Origin: Ridgeia piscesae
Taxonomy: Eukaryota > Annelida > Polychaeta > Sabellida > Siboglinidae
NCBI GenBank assembly: GCA_025642075.2
Contig: JAODUO010000875.1
Span: forward strand, 70,001-134,000
Direction: 5' to 3'
DNA: 64,000 nt
Under the pieces are notes generated by a model. The model ran no database searches. It saw nothing but the letters and a program-made list of their open reading frames with translations, and was not told the DNA's origin. Numbering within the stretch: position 1 is the first letter of the stretch; each line of letters opens with the position of its first letter. Below, in pieces: positions 26,601-40,023 of the stretch. The position numbers and the translations under genes are program-made.

Positions 26601-29600
26601 TGTAGTACAGCAGGTTGTACTGTGTCGTGCAGCAGGTTGCACTGTGCTGTGCAGCAGGTTGCACTGTGTAGTACAGCAGGTTGCACTGTGTAGTACAGCA
26701 GGTTGCACTGTGTAGTACAGCAGGTTGCACTGTGTAGTACAGCAGGTTGCACTGTGTAGTACAGCAGGTTGTACTGTGTAGTACAGCAGGTTGCACTGTG
26801 TCGTGCAGCAGGTTGCACTGTGTAGTACAGCAGGTTGCACTGTGTCGTGCAGCAGGTTGCACTGTGTAGTACAGCAGGTTGCACTGTGTAGTACAGCAGG
26901 TTGCACTGTGCCGTGCAGCAGGTTGTACTATGTAGTACAGCAGGTTGCACTGTGTAGTACAGCAGGTTGCACTGTGTAGTACAGCAGGTTGCACTGTGCC
27001 GTGCAGCAGGTTGTACTGTGTAGTACAGCAGGTTGCACTGTGCCATGCAGCAGGTTGTACTATGTAGTACAGCAGGTTGCACTGTGCCATGCAGCAGGTT
27101 GCACTGTGTAGTACAGCAGGTTGCACTGTGCCATGCAGCAGGTTGTACTATGTAGTACAGCAGGTTGCACTGTGCCGTGCAGCAGGTTGTACTATGTAGT
27201 ACAGCAGGTTGCACTGTGCCGTGCAGCAGGTTGTACTATGTAGTACAGCAGGTTGCACTGTGCCGTGCAGCAGGTTGTACTATGTAGTACAGCAGGTTGC
27301 ACTGTGCCGTGCAGCAGGTTGTACTATGTAGTACAGCAGGTTGCACTGTGCCGTGCAGCAGGTTGTACTATGTAGAATAGCAGGTTGCACTGTGCCATGC
27401 AGCAGGTTGTACTATGTAGTACAGCAGGTTGCACTGTGCCATGCAGCAGGTTGTACTATGTAGAATAGCAGGTTGCACTGTGCCATGCAGCAGGTTGTAC
27501 TATGTAGTACAGCAGGTTGCACTGTGCCGTGCAGCAGGTTGTACTATGTAGTACAGCAGGTTGCACTGTGCCGTGCAGCAGGTTGTACTATGTAGAATAG
27601 CAGGTTGCACTGTGCCATGCAGCAGGTTGTACTATGTAGAATAGCAGGTTGCACTGTGCCATGCAGCAGGTTGTACTATGTAGTACAGCAGGTTGCACTG
27701 TGCCATGCAGCAGATTGTACTATGTAGTACAGCAGGTTGCACTGTGCCATGCAGCAGGTTGTACTATGTAGTACAGCAGGTTGCACTGTGCCGTGCAGCA
27801 GGTTGTACTATGTAGTACAGCAGGTTGCACTGTGCCGTGCAGCAGGTTGTACTATGTAGTACAGCAGGTTGCACTGTGCCGTGCAGCAGGTTGTACTATG
27901 TAGTACAGCAGGTTGCACTGTGCCGTGCAGCAGGTTGTACTATGTAGAATAGCAGGTTGCACTGTGCCGTGCAGCAGGTTGTACTATGTAGTACAGCAGG
28001 TTGCACTGTGCCATGCAGCAGGTTGTACTATGTAGTACAGCAGGTTGTACTGTGCTGTGCAGCAGGTTGTACTGTGCCGTACAACAGGTTGTACTGTACC
28101 GTGCAACAGGTTGTACCCATACAACAGGTTGTACTGTGCCATGCAGCAGGTTGTGCTGTGCCATACAACAGGTTGTACTGTGCCGTGCAACAGGTTGTAC
28201 TGAGCCATACAACAGGTTGTACTGTGCCGTACAACAGGTTGTACTGTGCCATACAACAGGTTGTACTGTGCCGTGCAACAGGTTGTACTGAGCCATACAA
28301 CAGGTTGTACTGTGCCATGCAGCAGGTTGTACTGTGCCGTACAGCAGGTTGTATTGTACTAGGACACTCCCTACTGCCCACATGACCAGGACCCAAAAAA
28401 ACATTGGTGGGAAAATACTCCCACGGTCCAGGCCATGCTCCCACATAGACCCAATATTGCGTTCTTGTCGCAAAAAGTGGTTCCAGGGGGGTTACACTGT
28501 AAACAATACACAACATTCTACACCAGGTGAACTAGGACATAACTCCAGCCCCCAGACACAATCGCGTCCTCACCCACATACAGCCGGGGGAGTGGAGGAA
28601 AGGGAAGCGGGACACATTCAACCTATGTTGCCATGAGCATTGTATTGTATACGGCAGGGCTTTATGCAGGATAAAATTATTGCCAGTCACACATGTTTTG
28701 GTGAACACATGGATGTTAACTGTTAAGCCGGTTTACAAACTTTTAAATGTGTCTGATGACCTGAAATGCACATGTGACACAATTTTCACTCACTTTCAAG
28801 CCATATCTATGGTTTTGGAAGATATTTTTTCCTCCTTCATTTTTTTACCCGTCCACCAATATTTCTACCCATCCATATTCGTTTTTACCCATCCAAATGA
28901 TGGGTGGACGGGTCTCTACATAAAGCTATGGTATATGGTGTATATGCAACCCTGTAGGACCATTTGATTTGATTCAAATAAATTCTACCCCAAATTTTTT
29001 TTTTTTAAACAACACTCAACCAATGATATTACAGATGTGAATTTAATCAGAATAAGCCTAGTACTGACACTTGATAGCTAGCCATCATTTTAAGGTGGCG
29101 GCTGTTTATAACAAAGCTTGCAGAGATTTTTTTGTATTGTAAAGTCCTATCCATTATTTTAGTAAATAAATTCAAACTGACTGCAGAAACGTTACCAACT
29201 CAGCTAAATGCCATGTTTGCCAGTGCTCAGTAATTTTTGCTCAATTCTAAGACCATCCATAAAGCTCAACAATAAAAATGTTGCTAAACTTTAACCTTGC
29301 ATTAATTCTTCCACGCATATGTCTATTAAATTTAACTCGTGTTTTCTATATTTACATCAATCGCAATTATTTATTTCATGCAAGGAACTAAGCATTGAGA
29401 GTTTTAAGCAGGACAGACATATAAACCAAAGTAAAAAACATTATAAATTAGTTACTCTTGAAAAACTTCTAGTTGTCAACTGTTCTTGAATGACTGCAGA
29501 TGAGATGCATGTTTGACTTTGTTGATAATTAAAACGAGCACTGCCTGAGGAATGACAGTGTACATTGTGGAATACCTTGGTGTTGTTGGACAAGCCAGCC

Positions 29601-32600
29601 AGCAGTAAACAATGGCCTGAGGGTTACCTGTCACACCTACTTAGCTAATTAACAAGGGTCACATGAAGAAGACATTGAGGACACCTGACTGCTCAGAAGG
29701 TACAAAGCTCGATGGTTTTATAACAAAATCATGTTTTACAATAGTATCAATTATGGTGTAATGTATTATAATATAATACATTAACATTAAATTTTGATTA
29801 TTCTGGGGACTTATTGCATGTTGCACATATCCATGTCATTAGAAACCGGACCCAACAGGACCCAAGGCCCGAATCAGATAGCTAGATTTCCTGAAAACAT
29901 TGCAAATTTCTACTTTCATGTGATGTACTGGGTCACATGAAGAAGACATTGAGGACACCTGACTGCTCAGAAGGTACAAAGCTCGATGGTTTTATAACAA
30001 AATCATGTTTTACAATAGTATCAATTATGGTGTAATGTATTATAATATAATACATTAACATTAAATTTTGATTATTCTGGGGACTTATTGCATGTTGCAC
30101 ATATCCATGTCATTAGAAACCGGACCCAACAGGACCCAAGGCCCGAATCAGATAGCTAGATTTCCTGAAAACATTGCAAATTTCTACTTTCATGTGATGT
30201 ACTGGCGGATGTCTTTTCTACAGACTGCCACACTCGGTGAGAATCAAACTCTATATTCTAATTTCTATCCTGAATCTATAGCCAATAGAACAATGTAATA
30301 TTTAAAAGACAAATTTATACATGTGGAATGGAAAACAAGATATATCTGAAAAGCTCAAGGGAAATGTGCTCAGTTTGTGTATCAAACAAATCTACCTAGG
30401 TAACATGACAATGACAAAACAAACAACAAAGACAGACAGTACAGAGTCTACAGACTTGGAAAAAATGCAGAACAGTGAGTGTACATAGAACAGACTTGTG
30501 AACAATGTACAACTGTGGGAGTACATAGAAGTAGAACAGACTTGTGAACAATGTACAAATGTGGAAGTAGATAGAACAGACTTGTGAACAATGTACAACT
30601 GTGGGAGTACATAGAACAGACTTGTGAACAATGTACAAATGTGGGAGTAGATAGAACAGACTTGTGAACAACGTACAACTGTGGGAGTACATAGAACAGA
30701 CTTGTGAACAACGTACAACTGTGGGAGTATATAGAACAGACTGGTGAACAACGTACAACTGTGGGAGTAGATAGAACAGACTTGTGAACAACGTACAACT
30801 GTGGGAGTAGATAGAACATACTTGTAAAAACATACAACTGTGGGAGTAGATAGAACAGACTTGTAACAACGTACAACTGTGGGAGTAGATAGAACAGACT
30901 TGTGAACAACGTACAACTGTGGGAGTAAATAGAACAGACTTGTGAACAACGTATAACTGTGGGAGTAGATAGAACAGACTTGTGAACAACGTACAACTGT
31001 GGGAGTACATAGAACAGACTTGTGAACAACGTACAACTGTGGGAGTATATAGAACAGACTGGTGAACAACGTACAACTGTGGGAGTAGATAGAACAGACT
31101 TGTGAACAACGTACAACTGTGGGAGTAGATAGAACAGACTTGTGAACAACATACAACTGTGGGAGTAGATAGAACAGACTTGTAACAACGTACAACTGTG
31201 GGAGTAGATAGAACAGACTTGTGAACAACGTACAACTGTGGGAGTAAATAGAACAGACTTGTGAACAACGTACAACTGTGGGAGTAGATAGAACAGACTT
31301 GTGAACAACGTACAACTGTGGGAGTACATAGAACAGACTTGTGAACAACGTACAACTGTGGGAGTACATAGAACAGACTTGTGAACAACGTACAACTGTG
31401 GGAGTAGATAGAACAGACTTTTGAACAATTTACAACTGTGGGAGTAAACAGAACAGACTTTTGAACAATTTACAACTGTGGGAGTAAACAGAACAGACTT
31501 GTGAACAACGTACAACTGTGGGAGTACACAGAACAGACTTGTGAACAATGTACAACTGTGGGAGTAAACAGAACAGACTTGTGAACAATGTACAACTGTG
31601 GGAGTAAACAGAACAGACTTGTGAACAACGTACAACGGTGGGAGTAGATAGAACAGACTTGTGAACAACGTACAACTGTGGGAGTAAATAGAACAGACTT
31701 GTGAACAACGTACAACTGTGGGACTACACAGAACAGACCTGTGAACAACGTACAACTGTGGGAGTAGATAGAACAGACCTTGTGAACAACGTACAACTGT
31801 GGGAGTAAATAGAACAGACTTGTGAACAACGTACAACTGTGGGAGTACATAGAACAGACTTGTGAACAACGTACAACTGTGGGAGTAAATAGAACAGACT
31901 TGTTAACAGTTTAGAGCTGAGGGAGGAGGTTAGTGTGAATAAAGTGTCAAGAAGACACTGCCCAGTGAGGAATCAGTGAGCTGGACATGTGGAACAAATA
32001 AGAAAGCAGATAACATCAAAGTAAATGAAGAAAAACAAGTCTGAGAGGGGATGATTGAATTAGGAGAGAATTACTGGGACTGGGAGGAGTGGAGGTCCAT
32101 ACTGAAAGACAAGAGTGAATGGAAATGGCTGGGTGATGACAGCAGTACAGACAAGAGTGTGGGAGAGTAAAAAGAACATTGTGACAGTCGTGACTAATGG
32201 GAAATAAAGGAACAGTTACCAATTTACCATCGACTTTTTTAAAAAAAGAATGTAACATCATTTTAGGTTTTAAAATGTGGATTTTATTTTAAAATCAGCA
32301 TGCTGATGTGGGTGATACTCACTTGTCCCGCTTGTACTGTTCGTTGGCCTCGAAGAAGCAGACTTCATCGCCAACATCGCACTCATCAATGGTGGGTACT
32401 CGCCTCAGGCGGCGATGGTAATAGTAGGTCTTGTTTTTTTCATGCAGAGGTTCAACAACCTTCTCTGAAAGATCAACCAGTGTCACAACAATATAGCTAT
32501 TTAACCACGATTAACATTTTAAAGTAACCTACCAAGGTATACATGCTGAAATGTGTTGCATTCTTCTGTAAAAATTAAAATGTCTGTGTTGACACTTTTG

Positions 32601-33232
32601 TTACAGTTTTATTGCCAATCTTTCACTGATGCAGATAAGTGAGATAACAGATATTGTGATACATACTGATAGTGACAATGACATTTGTTAGTAAAGGTGT
32701 GTTCATGTGCAGCACAGTGCCCAAAATGTGGGACCTCTAAAAGTACTTTATACTTTGTCTTATGATCTTATCACAACTCTGGGACAATTACACTATAAAG
32801 ACTGTTCATTCACACTGTGTGGACTGAGGCAACGTTGATTGAACAAAACAGGACAAGCCTATGAGAGGCAGCTGGAGAATTTAAATAAACACAATTATTT
32901 GATTAGCATTGTTATGAGTTTATAGCGAGTTCCTTGGCAATTGTTTTGGACACTGAAAACTATCAACACCGGGATTAGCCATCGATGATACTTTCTCCTG
33001 TGCATCACAAAGCTAATTCTCTAATTTTAACAAGATATGTAATGACAGATTTTCCATATGAATTTTTGTATGATCTCTTTATTTTAGTCAAACTGACCCC
33101 TGACCATCTCAGTGCAGATACAAAATTAATGTTCTATCCCCAAGTCAACTAGGCTATGGCACCCTTCCACTGAGTAGTGATGTAAGAGGCAGAACACACA
33201 GGGGATGGTTGGGGTATCTCTGAGAGAGAGAG

Positions 33233-33308
<76 letters not shown>

Positions 33309-36300
33309 GACAGCAATCATTTAGCAACCAGCACGAGTAGTTTGCAGTAGTGTGCTGCCACCTAGTGAGAATTATACTTCCATGTGTATCTAGTCCAATA
33401 TTGTGCTGCCATCTGGTGATTGATAAAATAACAAGTACAATTATTAACTTCATAGAAGCTAAGGAAGGATGTTCTGATACCCTTAGACAGGATTATAATG
33501 TGTTTACACTTGATAATTTCTTGTTTTCTCCATCAGTCGTGCTCACAAAAAAGCATAATACATGCATCAGTCATAGGCACTGAATGTGAGATAGGAGAAC
33601 ACCCATGTGCACTGAAGTTCGCTGAAAACCAACTGCCCCCTTCTCTTAAAAAAACTAAAATCTCACCCCACCCCACCCCTTAAAAGTTCCCAGAAAATCT
33701 CAAAATGTCCTAGGCCTAGATCCAATTTAAATCAATTAGAATTACTTTCCTGTGTTACTTCAATTACAATAAAAAAATCAAATTAGTTACAATTACACGA
33801 CCATGTTTTCAAATATAATTAGAAGTATTTTAAATAGGATCAACTATATGTTAAGACAATAGAATCAAAGAGATCAGTCATGAATTAGAATGAATTGAAA
33901 ACGTAATGTTCTTAATTTTAATTAAAATTTAATATGCAAAACGATGGTGCACTGTTAGGTGAATGACACATAGACATCATAATATTAGATAATTTTGTAT
34001 CCATGGTTAACCATTTCATGAGATAAAAACAAGATGTGGGATGGCTGCTCTAATAGTTTATTTAAGTAGTTTGTAATGTTCTACTTACTGTTACTATAGC
34101 TGACTGTAATTGAATCTTTCTTTTAATTTTACTATAAAAACTACAACCCAGTTGAACCCACAACTATTGTTTTTTCCAAAATCAGAATAAGTTCTAATTA
34201 AGCATCTCATGCCTTATTAGGAAGTAAAACAGATTGTCTACTGGGAAATTTGCATGCAATGACCTCACCGTAAACATGATAGATCAAAAATATCAGTTAC
34301 TAGGCTTGACACTAATACTTGTCTGCTTGTCCGGGACAAGTACTTATCCTTGTTGGACAAGTAAATTGTCCGTGACAAATGTTCAATGGGACATATTGAT
34401 TGAGTTGAAATATACAATTATAAACTGTTTATATCAGCGTTTATTGTGCTATGTCCACAAACAAAATTATTTTTAAAATGAATAAAAAAATTCCACTTCT
34501 GTGCTATGCCATTGGACTTTTTTGAATATGCATATTTTTGCCGTGCTTTTTGTATGTCCAGTTGTTACGTCAGAGATGACACATACTGGCCGCACAATGC
34601 ACATTAAGGCCCTGCGCGGGCTGGAAATCTGAGCCCGCAGCCCGCCCCGCAGTAACTTGGCCCGCAGTCAGCCCGCACCGCAAATTTTGCCACATCATAG
34701 CCCGCAGCCCGCCCCACCCCGCAGTAACATGGCCCGCAACACACCCCGCGGTAATTTTTCAAAAGTCAGCCTGCAGCCTATAACAGATTGAACAGATAGC
34801 ATGGAATAATTTAAAACAACTAATCCTTATTGATTTTACTTAATTTTATTAACTAAATTTCATTATTTTATTGATTAAAATACTTTTAATTGTGTATCCG
34901 AATTAATATATGGCTAGTTATATTTTATATTCACCTTGTCTTTTTTTAACCATTTAATTACTTGAAATTCAATAAACCACATTTTTCAGTCAGACAGAAA
35001 TAATTATGTTGGATGTCACTGTAGTCATTCACCATGAATGGTCTCTGACCAAGGTGGACCCAGCTGCAATTACCAACAACAGGCCTTTTTTGCAGTGGCC
35101 TGCCTATCTTTTGATCTCTTGGCTTCAATGCCCCTTGTCCTGTTCTGACCAGCCCTGCTAGATGGCAACTGCTAAGGCTATTGTGTCAGTGCCTCAGTGG
35201 TGGTGCAAAGTGATAAGAAATATTTGCTTGAGGGAAGGAAGTGGCATCCCAAGCCAGGTAAGGATCTTCAATCGCTTTACACTGTTGTAGTTTTACAGCT
35301 TACCACAGTGGGTAATTGAGTGTCCTGCCAGACATTTCCATTACTCATTAATATAGTATACATTAAATAGACACCAGCCAACACTCATCCATTGAGGGAA
35401 ATATGTATTAGAACCCCTCAAGAATTGTTTTACTTTTGTTATTAAATACCTATTAATATATTACAGCCAATATCTTGTAACAAATGGTCTCCTTGGGAGT
35501 TGTTCAAACATCACTCAGCCTAGCAAGACAGGGCAGCCTGGTGAATGGTGATACTGGTGTTAAAGGGAGAACCCAAATAAACTTGAATGTTAGTTAGGTC
35601 TGGCATCATTGATATGATTATGTAAAAAGGGCAGTATGTAGCGATCTGTGCCACAATAACATTATTTTGCTACCTTATTTCTTACTGTTGTCAAAGATTC
35701 AAAAGATCTTTATGGTGCTCGTGTATGTAAGACCAAGCCTTTGTATTAACTAGACAGTGTCTGAATAACATTATTTTGTGACTTTATTTTCTGTGACTTT
35801 CCTAGGCAAAATTGTAATTTCTTTCTGTGATTTCTGTTATTGTGAATAATTCTATGTACATTCTAATGAATGACTAAAGCTGGCAGGGCAAAACAACAAA
35901 ACAGTGAAATATTATGAATGTTTTCAACAGTGTTACCAAACTGTTCTGTTATCAGAATGCTCACTGGCATCATGGTTAGCACATGTTAGCATAACATAGT
36001 GAAACGCACACACACACACATCTAGTTGCACACATGTATGCACGCATGCACAGCATATATTCGTCGCACACGTGCAGTCGTGCAAGCAACACACAATGTC
36101 ACACACATAGGTAATCCACCAACTAATAGGCACAAATAATGCGCAAATTTTGAGACAAACTGTGCGGGCTGAAAAAGCTGAGCCCGCACCCACCCCGCAA
36201 CTATATCATTTGGCCCGCCCCGCATATTTTTTGCCATATCCTAGCCCGCCCCGCGGATACCAGCCCGCGGGGGCCTGCAGCCCAGCCTGCACCGCACTGG

Positions 36301-37266
36301 TCCACAGCCCGCACCGCACTGGTCCGCAGCAAATGAAAAATCCAGCCTGCAGGGGCCCGCGGGCCGGAACCCGCCCCGCGCAGGGCCTTACCGCACATAA
36401 TGGCATGCTATATTTAAATTAAAAAAATAGGTGGTAGAAGACTAGATAGATCTATTTGGGTATAAATAAACATGAATTGTCCTATTGGAAAGTGAATTCC
36501 GCATGTTCATGTCATGGGTCATGCTAGCTTTGGGGCACACAGTTTATCTAGACCAGGCTACTAAAATAGGGGTTTGTGTATTGCATAATGCAGCATGTTA
36601 GAGGAGCCCAGCCTGCAGGATAATCAATCAACCATGGGTCATTAACACTGTAGGAACCCTGACTACCAGACCACTATTTTATAATAGTAGACTGGTCTAG
36701 ATAAGCTGTGCACCCCAAACCTGACATGATCCCATGTTGAGCCCCGAGACTGAATCACATTTGTTATAGCACATTAATTAATTGGGAAGTGATAACTGTT
36801 TCAAATTCAGCATTGGAGTGATGTTGATATTCAGTAAGCATGTTGTTTGCATGTGTAATAATAAAAGCAATCGGACACTAACACTGGCAGTGATACCTCG
36901 TTGACATTATGATTATCTGAATATTCAATAGGTACACTAAATTGACTGACTAAAAATTTCCTTAGATCTTGGTCGATTGGCAATGGTGTAAGGTAAGACA
37001 AGATCTACGCTCTACATACTCTATAGTTATAAACAAAGGCTCGCTGACAAACGACAACACAACGATACTGACAGGCCTGTCACCAGGGTCCAAGTACAGC
37101 CGGCGAGTTAGGCCTAGGGTCGTCGTCAAACGAAGTTCCTCTAGTCTAGCCTCATGTGTCCCCACTTCTTACCTTTGAAATAAGTGACGGGGGCATCGAT
37201 TATACCGAATACTTTGAGGTAGAATTTTTCATATGCATTCTGCTTGATGCCGTCGTCGTCCGGCAT
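23606..37266 (-). CDS. NDUFB10: NADH dehydrogenase 1 beta subcomplex subunit 10 (complex I PDSW)
   Basis: An accessory subunit of the membrane arm of mitochondrial complex I, facing the intermembrane space. There are four coding exons on the minus strand: 37266-37173, 32464-32323, 25413-25271 and 23730-23606. They total 504 nt, or 167 codons plus stop, against about 172 in human. All introns are GT-AG and the phases (1, 2, 1) close exactly. The start gives MPDDDG, matching the MPD start of the family. Exon 2 has TYYYHRRLRRVPTIDEC, the family signature. The four conserved cysteines that form disulfides are present as C-X6-C in exon 2 and C-X12-C in exon 3. Exon 4 carries YGDLGP through the stop. 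The end of exon 3 was fixed by the GTATGT donor; reading on gives a false stop at 25188. Introns 1-3 are filled by arrays and mobile elements. No upstream promoter motif is clear. A possible ATTAAA poly(A) signal lies at 23369-23364. Confidence 0.95.
23735..25093. repeat. 23-bp minisatellite with a 402-bp higher-order duplication
   Basis: The unit is ctccaatcctgatatagcat plus gat, repeated about 58 times in NDUFB10 intron 3. A block containing the variant gcactacctcc recurs exactly 402 bp later (23896 to 24298, 24168 to 24570). The array ends about 20-30 bp from the acceptor of exon 4. Confidence 0.95.
25566..28355. repeat. 22-bp minisatellite, about 127 units, 2.8 kb
   Basis: The shared core is cagcaggttgcactgtg, with a variable part of tagta, ccgtg or ccatg. 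From about 27130 to 28020 the two variant types alternate strictly, making a 44-bp dimer. From 28080 a cluster of acaacagg variants appears. It lies in NDUFB10 intron 2. Because 22 is not a multiple of 3, one unit series reads open in every minus frame as a 22-residue repeat, producing a false 458-codon frame. Confidence 0.96.
28655..28931. mobile_element. Small inverted-repeat element, copy 2
   Basis: It begins CAGGGCTTTATGCAGGATAA and ends near taaagctatgg. The interior is clearly homologous to 18425-18718, including the acccatccaaatgatgggtg hairpin segment and the preceding run of tttctacccatcc motifs. It sits in NDUFB10 intron 2. Confidence 0.65.
29657..30204. repeat. 274-bp tandem duplication
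   Basis: Two essentially identical copies, 29657-29930 and 29931-30204, abut each other in NDUFB10 intron 2. Each starts ggtcacatgaagaagacatt. Their identity implies a very recent event or an assembly duplicate. Confidence 0.93.
30478..31912. repeat. 40-bp minisatellite, about 36 units
   Basis: The unit is agaacagacttgtgaacaac followed by gtacaactgtgggagtacat, with variation at the last five bases. It lies in NDUFB10 intron 2. Open frames of up to 473 codons on the minus strand follow from the 120-bp coding period and are not genes. Confidence 0.96.
33236..33305. repeat. (TA)n microsatellite after a short (GA)n
   Basis: About 34 TA steps preceded by gagagagagaga, inside NDUFB10 intron 1. 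Confidence 0.97.
34605..36390. mobile_element. Non-autonomous hAT-like DNA transposon, 1786 bp
   Basis: The ends are inverted repeats: TAAGGCCCTGCGCGGG at the left and its inverse at the right, with cccgcagcccgcc-type GC-rich subterminal repeats at both ends. TAAGG fits the YARNG end consensus of hAT elements. The flanks ATGCACAT (34597-34604) and CCGCACAT (36391-36398) are an 8-bp target duplication with two mismatches. The interior is AT-rich with no transposase frame. It lies in NDUFB10 intron 1. Confidence 0.78.
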
Positions 37267-37389
37267 GTTGGTGAAATTGTTCAAATCAAAGAACACAACA
37301 CAACCCTGGTCTGCGCCGAGATGGAGGCGACCTTCACCGGTTTACGGTATGTCGTAATAACTACAACTTTATTAATATAAGAAAGTTTC

Positions 37390-39260
37390 CCAGAAAATCC
37401 AATAGAAATGCAACATTAATGAGGCATTTACTTACTAAATAAATGGAGTATTAATGTTTTCTAGTAACTAGACTGTCGTAAAATGTTACCCTGTTCAAGC
37501 ACCGGTGTAGACTAATTACCGTATATGCCTTACTCTGTGACTTGAGTGAAAGCGACGAAACTATTCAGTTACGCTGATGGTCCATACGAAAGTCTTGAGT
37601 TCTAGTTGTATGGCCTGCAGTCCATCTCCACTCTCCTTAGTACTTACATTATCCATCAATATACCATTGCTCTCACAGCCAGTGTTGATGGGCAGGGGTC
37701 GCTGCAGCTGATTACTGACAATTCGGCATTGTTCAACGGCATGGGAGACTATTAGCTCGGAATACCAACCTTGGGCCAAAGTTGCATGGATTCTACATCG
37801 GCATCCATTGCAAGGGTTAATTTCCAACATAGCAAGTGCACCGCAGTTTCTTGCAAGGTTCAATGGTTATATTGTCGTCGGGCCAGTGTTGAATGTGTGT
37901 TTCATTATTTGTCAATAACTTGGGATGCAGTCATTGGCCCAGCGTTATTTGTATGATATCACTCAGTGCTTTGACAACACCCACTGATCAGATACTTACC
38001 TAGGATTCCGTATACGTGAGGTGAAAAATGCAAATAACTGTTCTTGTGAAAACATGTCTAAATAATTAAGGGCATGGTCCAGTAGTATTTTTTTACTTCA
38101 AATACGCCATTGCTATCTGGAGATAACGACAGTTGTGTTTGGATTTAGGGGATAGCGGGTGGTTTACAGAAACCAGCGGCCATTCAGTGTAGGGCCTATA
38201 TGTTATTATAAGAAGTCTTTAACCCGGCATGTATACATAGTTATATACTGACGAATTGATAATAATTATGGTGTACGTGAATTTAAACTGTCATCGCAAT
38301 CAGCTTTGAGGCTAGAGTTCCGCTTGAACGAACTACACTGTAAGGGGTGGATTTTTTATAGAGGATATAAAATAAAATTATTACTACATATTGATACTTC
38401 CATTTAGTTTCTAAGCAGACAAACGCATTTCTTTTCCCACAATTGACATACCCAGGTGCACGAATAGTAATTAGACCTTTATGTTAAGAATAATGCATTT
38501 ACAATTGGAAAATACAAATGAAACCGCACGTCTTTTATAATCACATGACTATTTACACGTGGAAATGGGGGAAATGGATACGTTATCAATTCAATTCATA
38601 TGTTTACATAAACGAGCGCACGCACGCACACGTGTTAGGAATTTTTAATACAATATAATTCGGGGAAAAATCAAAGCACTGTTCGCAAGTTGACCTCGGT
38701 TCTGCATATGTCATAGCCATGCGCCAGGGGACGCTGCAGCTGATTACGTCAGTACCAGCTCTTCTATACCATTGCATGTCCCTTTAAAAATACTCTTTTA
38801 CCAATCGTTTCAACCAATGAAATTGCTCACCAGACGACGTATGGTCGGCCCTCGGGTCATGTGATATAATGTTGGGTGATTTCAGCTCGTGTTACATGCA
38901 ATGTTTACGACGTGACTGAATAATTATATTGGGATTCCCAGCAGTCATGGATCCGTCTTCAAATTGGAGTGGGTATTTCCGCTGTTCCCACGGCTGACTC
39001 AGTAGGGACTGGCGAAATAAACTACTATAATTTTATAGTTCGACTCCGCTCACTTCCAAAGGTTACACTGTGCATTGGTTGGTTTGTCGTCTTATTGTAT
39101 AGTCATTACCCATTCATCTGTTGCATACTATAGTTTCACAACGTCGCAATGAATGTTATCCTACATTTTGTTCGAATTGTGCAAACTACGCGCAAAATGC
39201 ATGTACCAGTGAACATACATGTTGTACAATATAACACACAATTATTATGTAATTCAATGT
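37390..39260. other. Intergenic stretch upstream of NDUFB10
   Basis: No gene is recognisable. The overlapping frames at 37561-37956 lack domain or splice support. Confidence 0.45.
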
Positions 39261-39269
39261 TATATGATA

Positions 39270-40002
39270 AGGTTGTCATAGACCTCCACCAAGGGTCAGC
39301 ACTTAGCCCATTTCTGTTCATTATACTGGTTGATACGACATCACATGAAGTGTGCTTTATGTCGTCATGGGAACTGGTCTACGCGGATGACTTGGCAATC
39401 AATGACACGACAGTGATGGGTGCCCAAGAGGGTCTTCAACTGTGGAACAATGATCTGACGGACAGTGATCTGAAGATTAATGTGGCAAAACCAGAATATC
39501 TGACAACAAGGGAAAACGCCGAACAAATACTACGGAAAGAGAGAAGCCCTTGGTGAACGTAGACTATTTCAACTAACTGCTATCAGTAATCAGTACATAT
39601 GGAACCATCGACAAAGAGTGCAAGCCGCAAGGTCAAACTGACCGGGGTCCTATACGATAAGAAAATGTCCCTAAAACTGAAATCAGAGCTGTACGAGGTC
39701 ATTATTAGACTCGCCCTAACGCATGGGCGTGAATGTTGGGCAATGAAAAATAACAACACGAGACAAATTGCCCCCACAGAGGTAAGGATGTTTCGTGGGA
39801 TCCTTGGGGTGTCGAGGCTGGAGCACATCCGGAATGAGGAAATAAGACGGCAACTGAACGTCCCACCAATCGACGAGATCGTGCGTATAGTGGACACTTG
39901 CGATGTCATGTGCAAAGACGAGCAGAGAACAGCGCGTCGCCTGCACAGTTGTGAACATGGCGCCACCAGGTGTCAGACGACGGGGACGCCCAAGGAAGAC
40001 GA
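39270..40002 (+). pseudogene. 5'-truncated, frameshifted RTE-like non-LTR reverse transcriptase remnant
   Basis: The plus strand shows reverse-transcriptase motifs in order: QGSALSPFLFI near 39290, then a YADDLAI catalytic box near 39379-39395, then WNNDLTDSDLKINVAKPEYL. After a frame change near 39560 come the C-terminal hallmarks SELYEVIIRLALTHGRECWA and a FRGILGVSRLEHIRNEEIR segment. A second frame change near 39950 leads to RRRGRPRKT near 39975-40000. This order is typical of RTE-type LINEs. The 5' part (endonuclease and early fingers) is missing. Confidence 0.85.
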
Positions 40003-40023
40003 AGGAGGTAGTGGTCACTATGT

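Noticed and set aside
25530..26906. 458-codon and related minus-strand frames
   Set aside because: They are produced by the 22-bp satellite (66-bp coding period) and are open in several frames at once.
23735..28355. CRISPR array
   Set aside because: Units are head-to-tail with no unique spacers, the genome is animal, and no cas genes are present.
30392..31869. 325-473-codon minus-strand frames
   Set aside because: They come from the 40-bp array. All three frames are open and there are no splice sites or family similarity.
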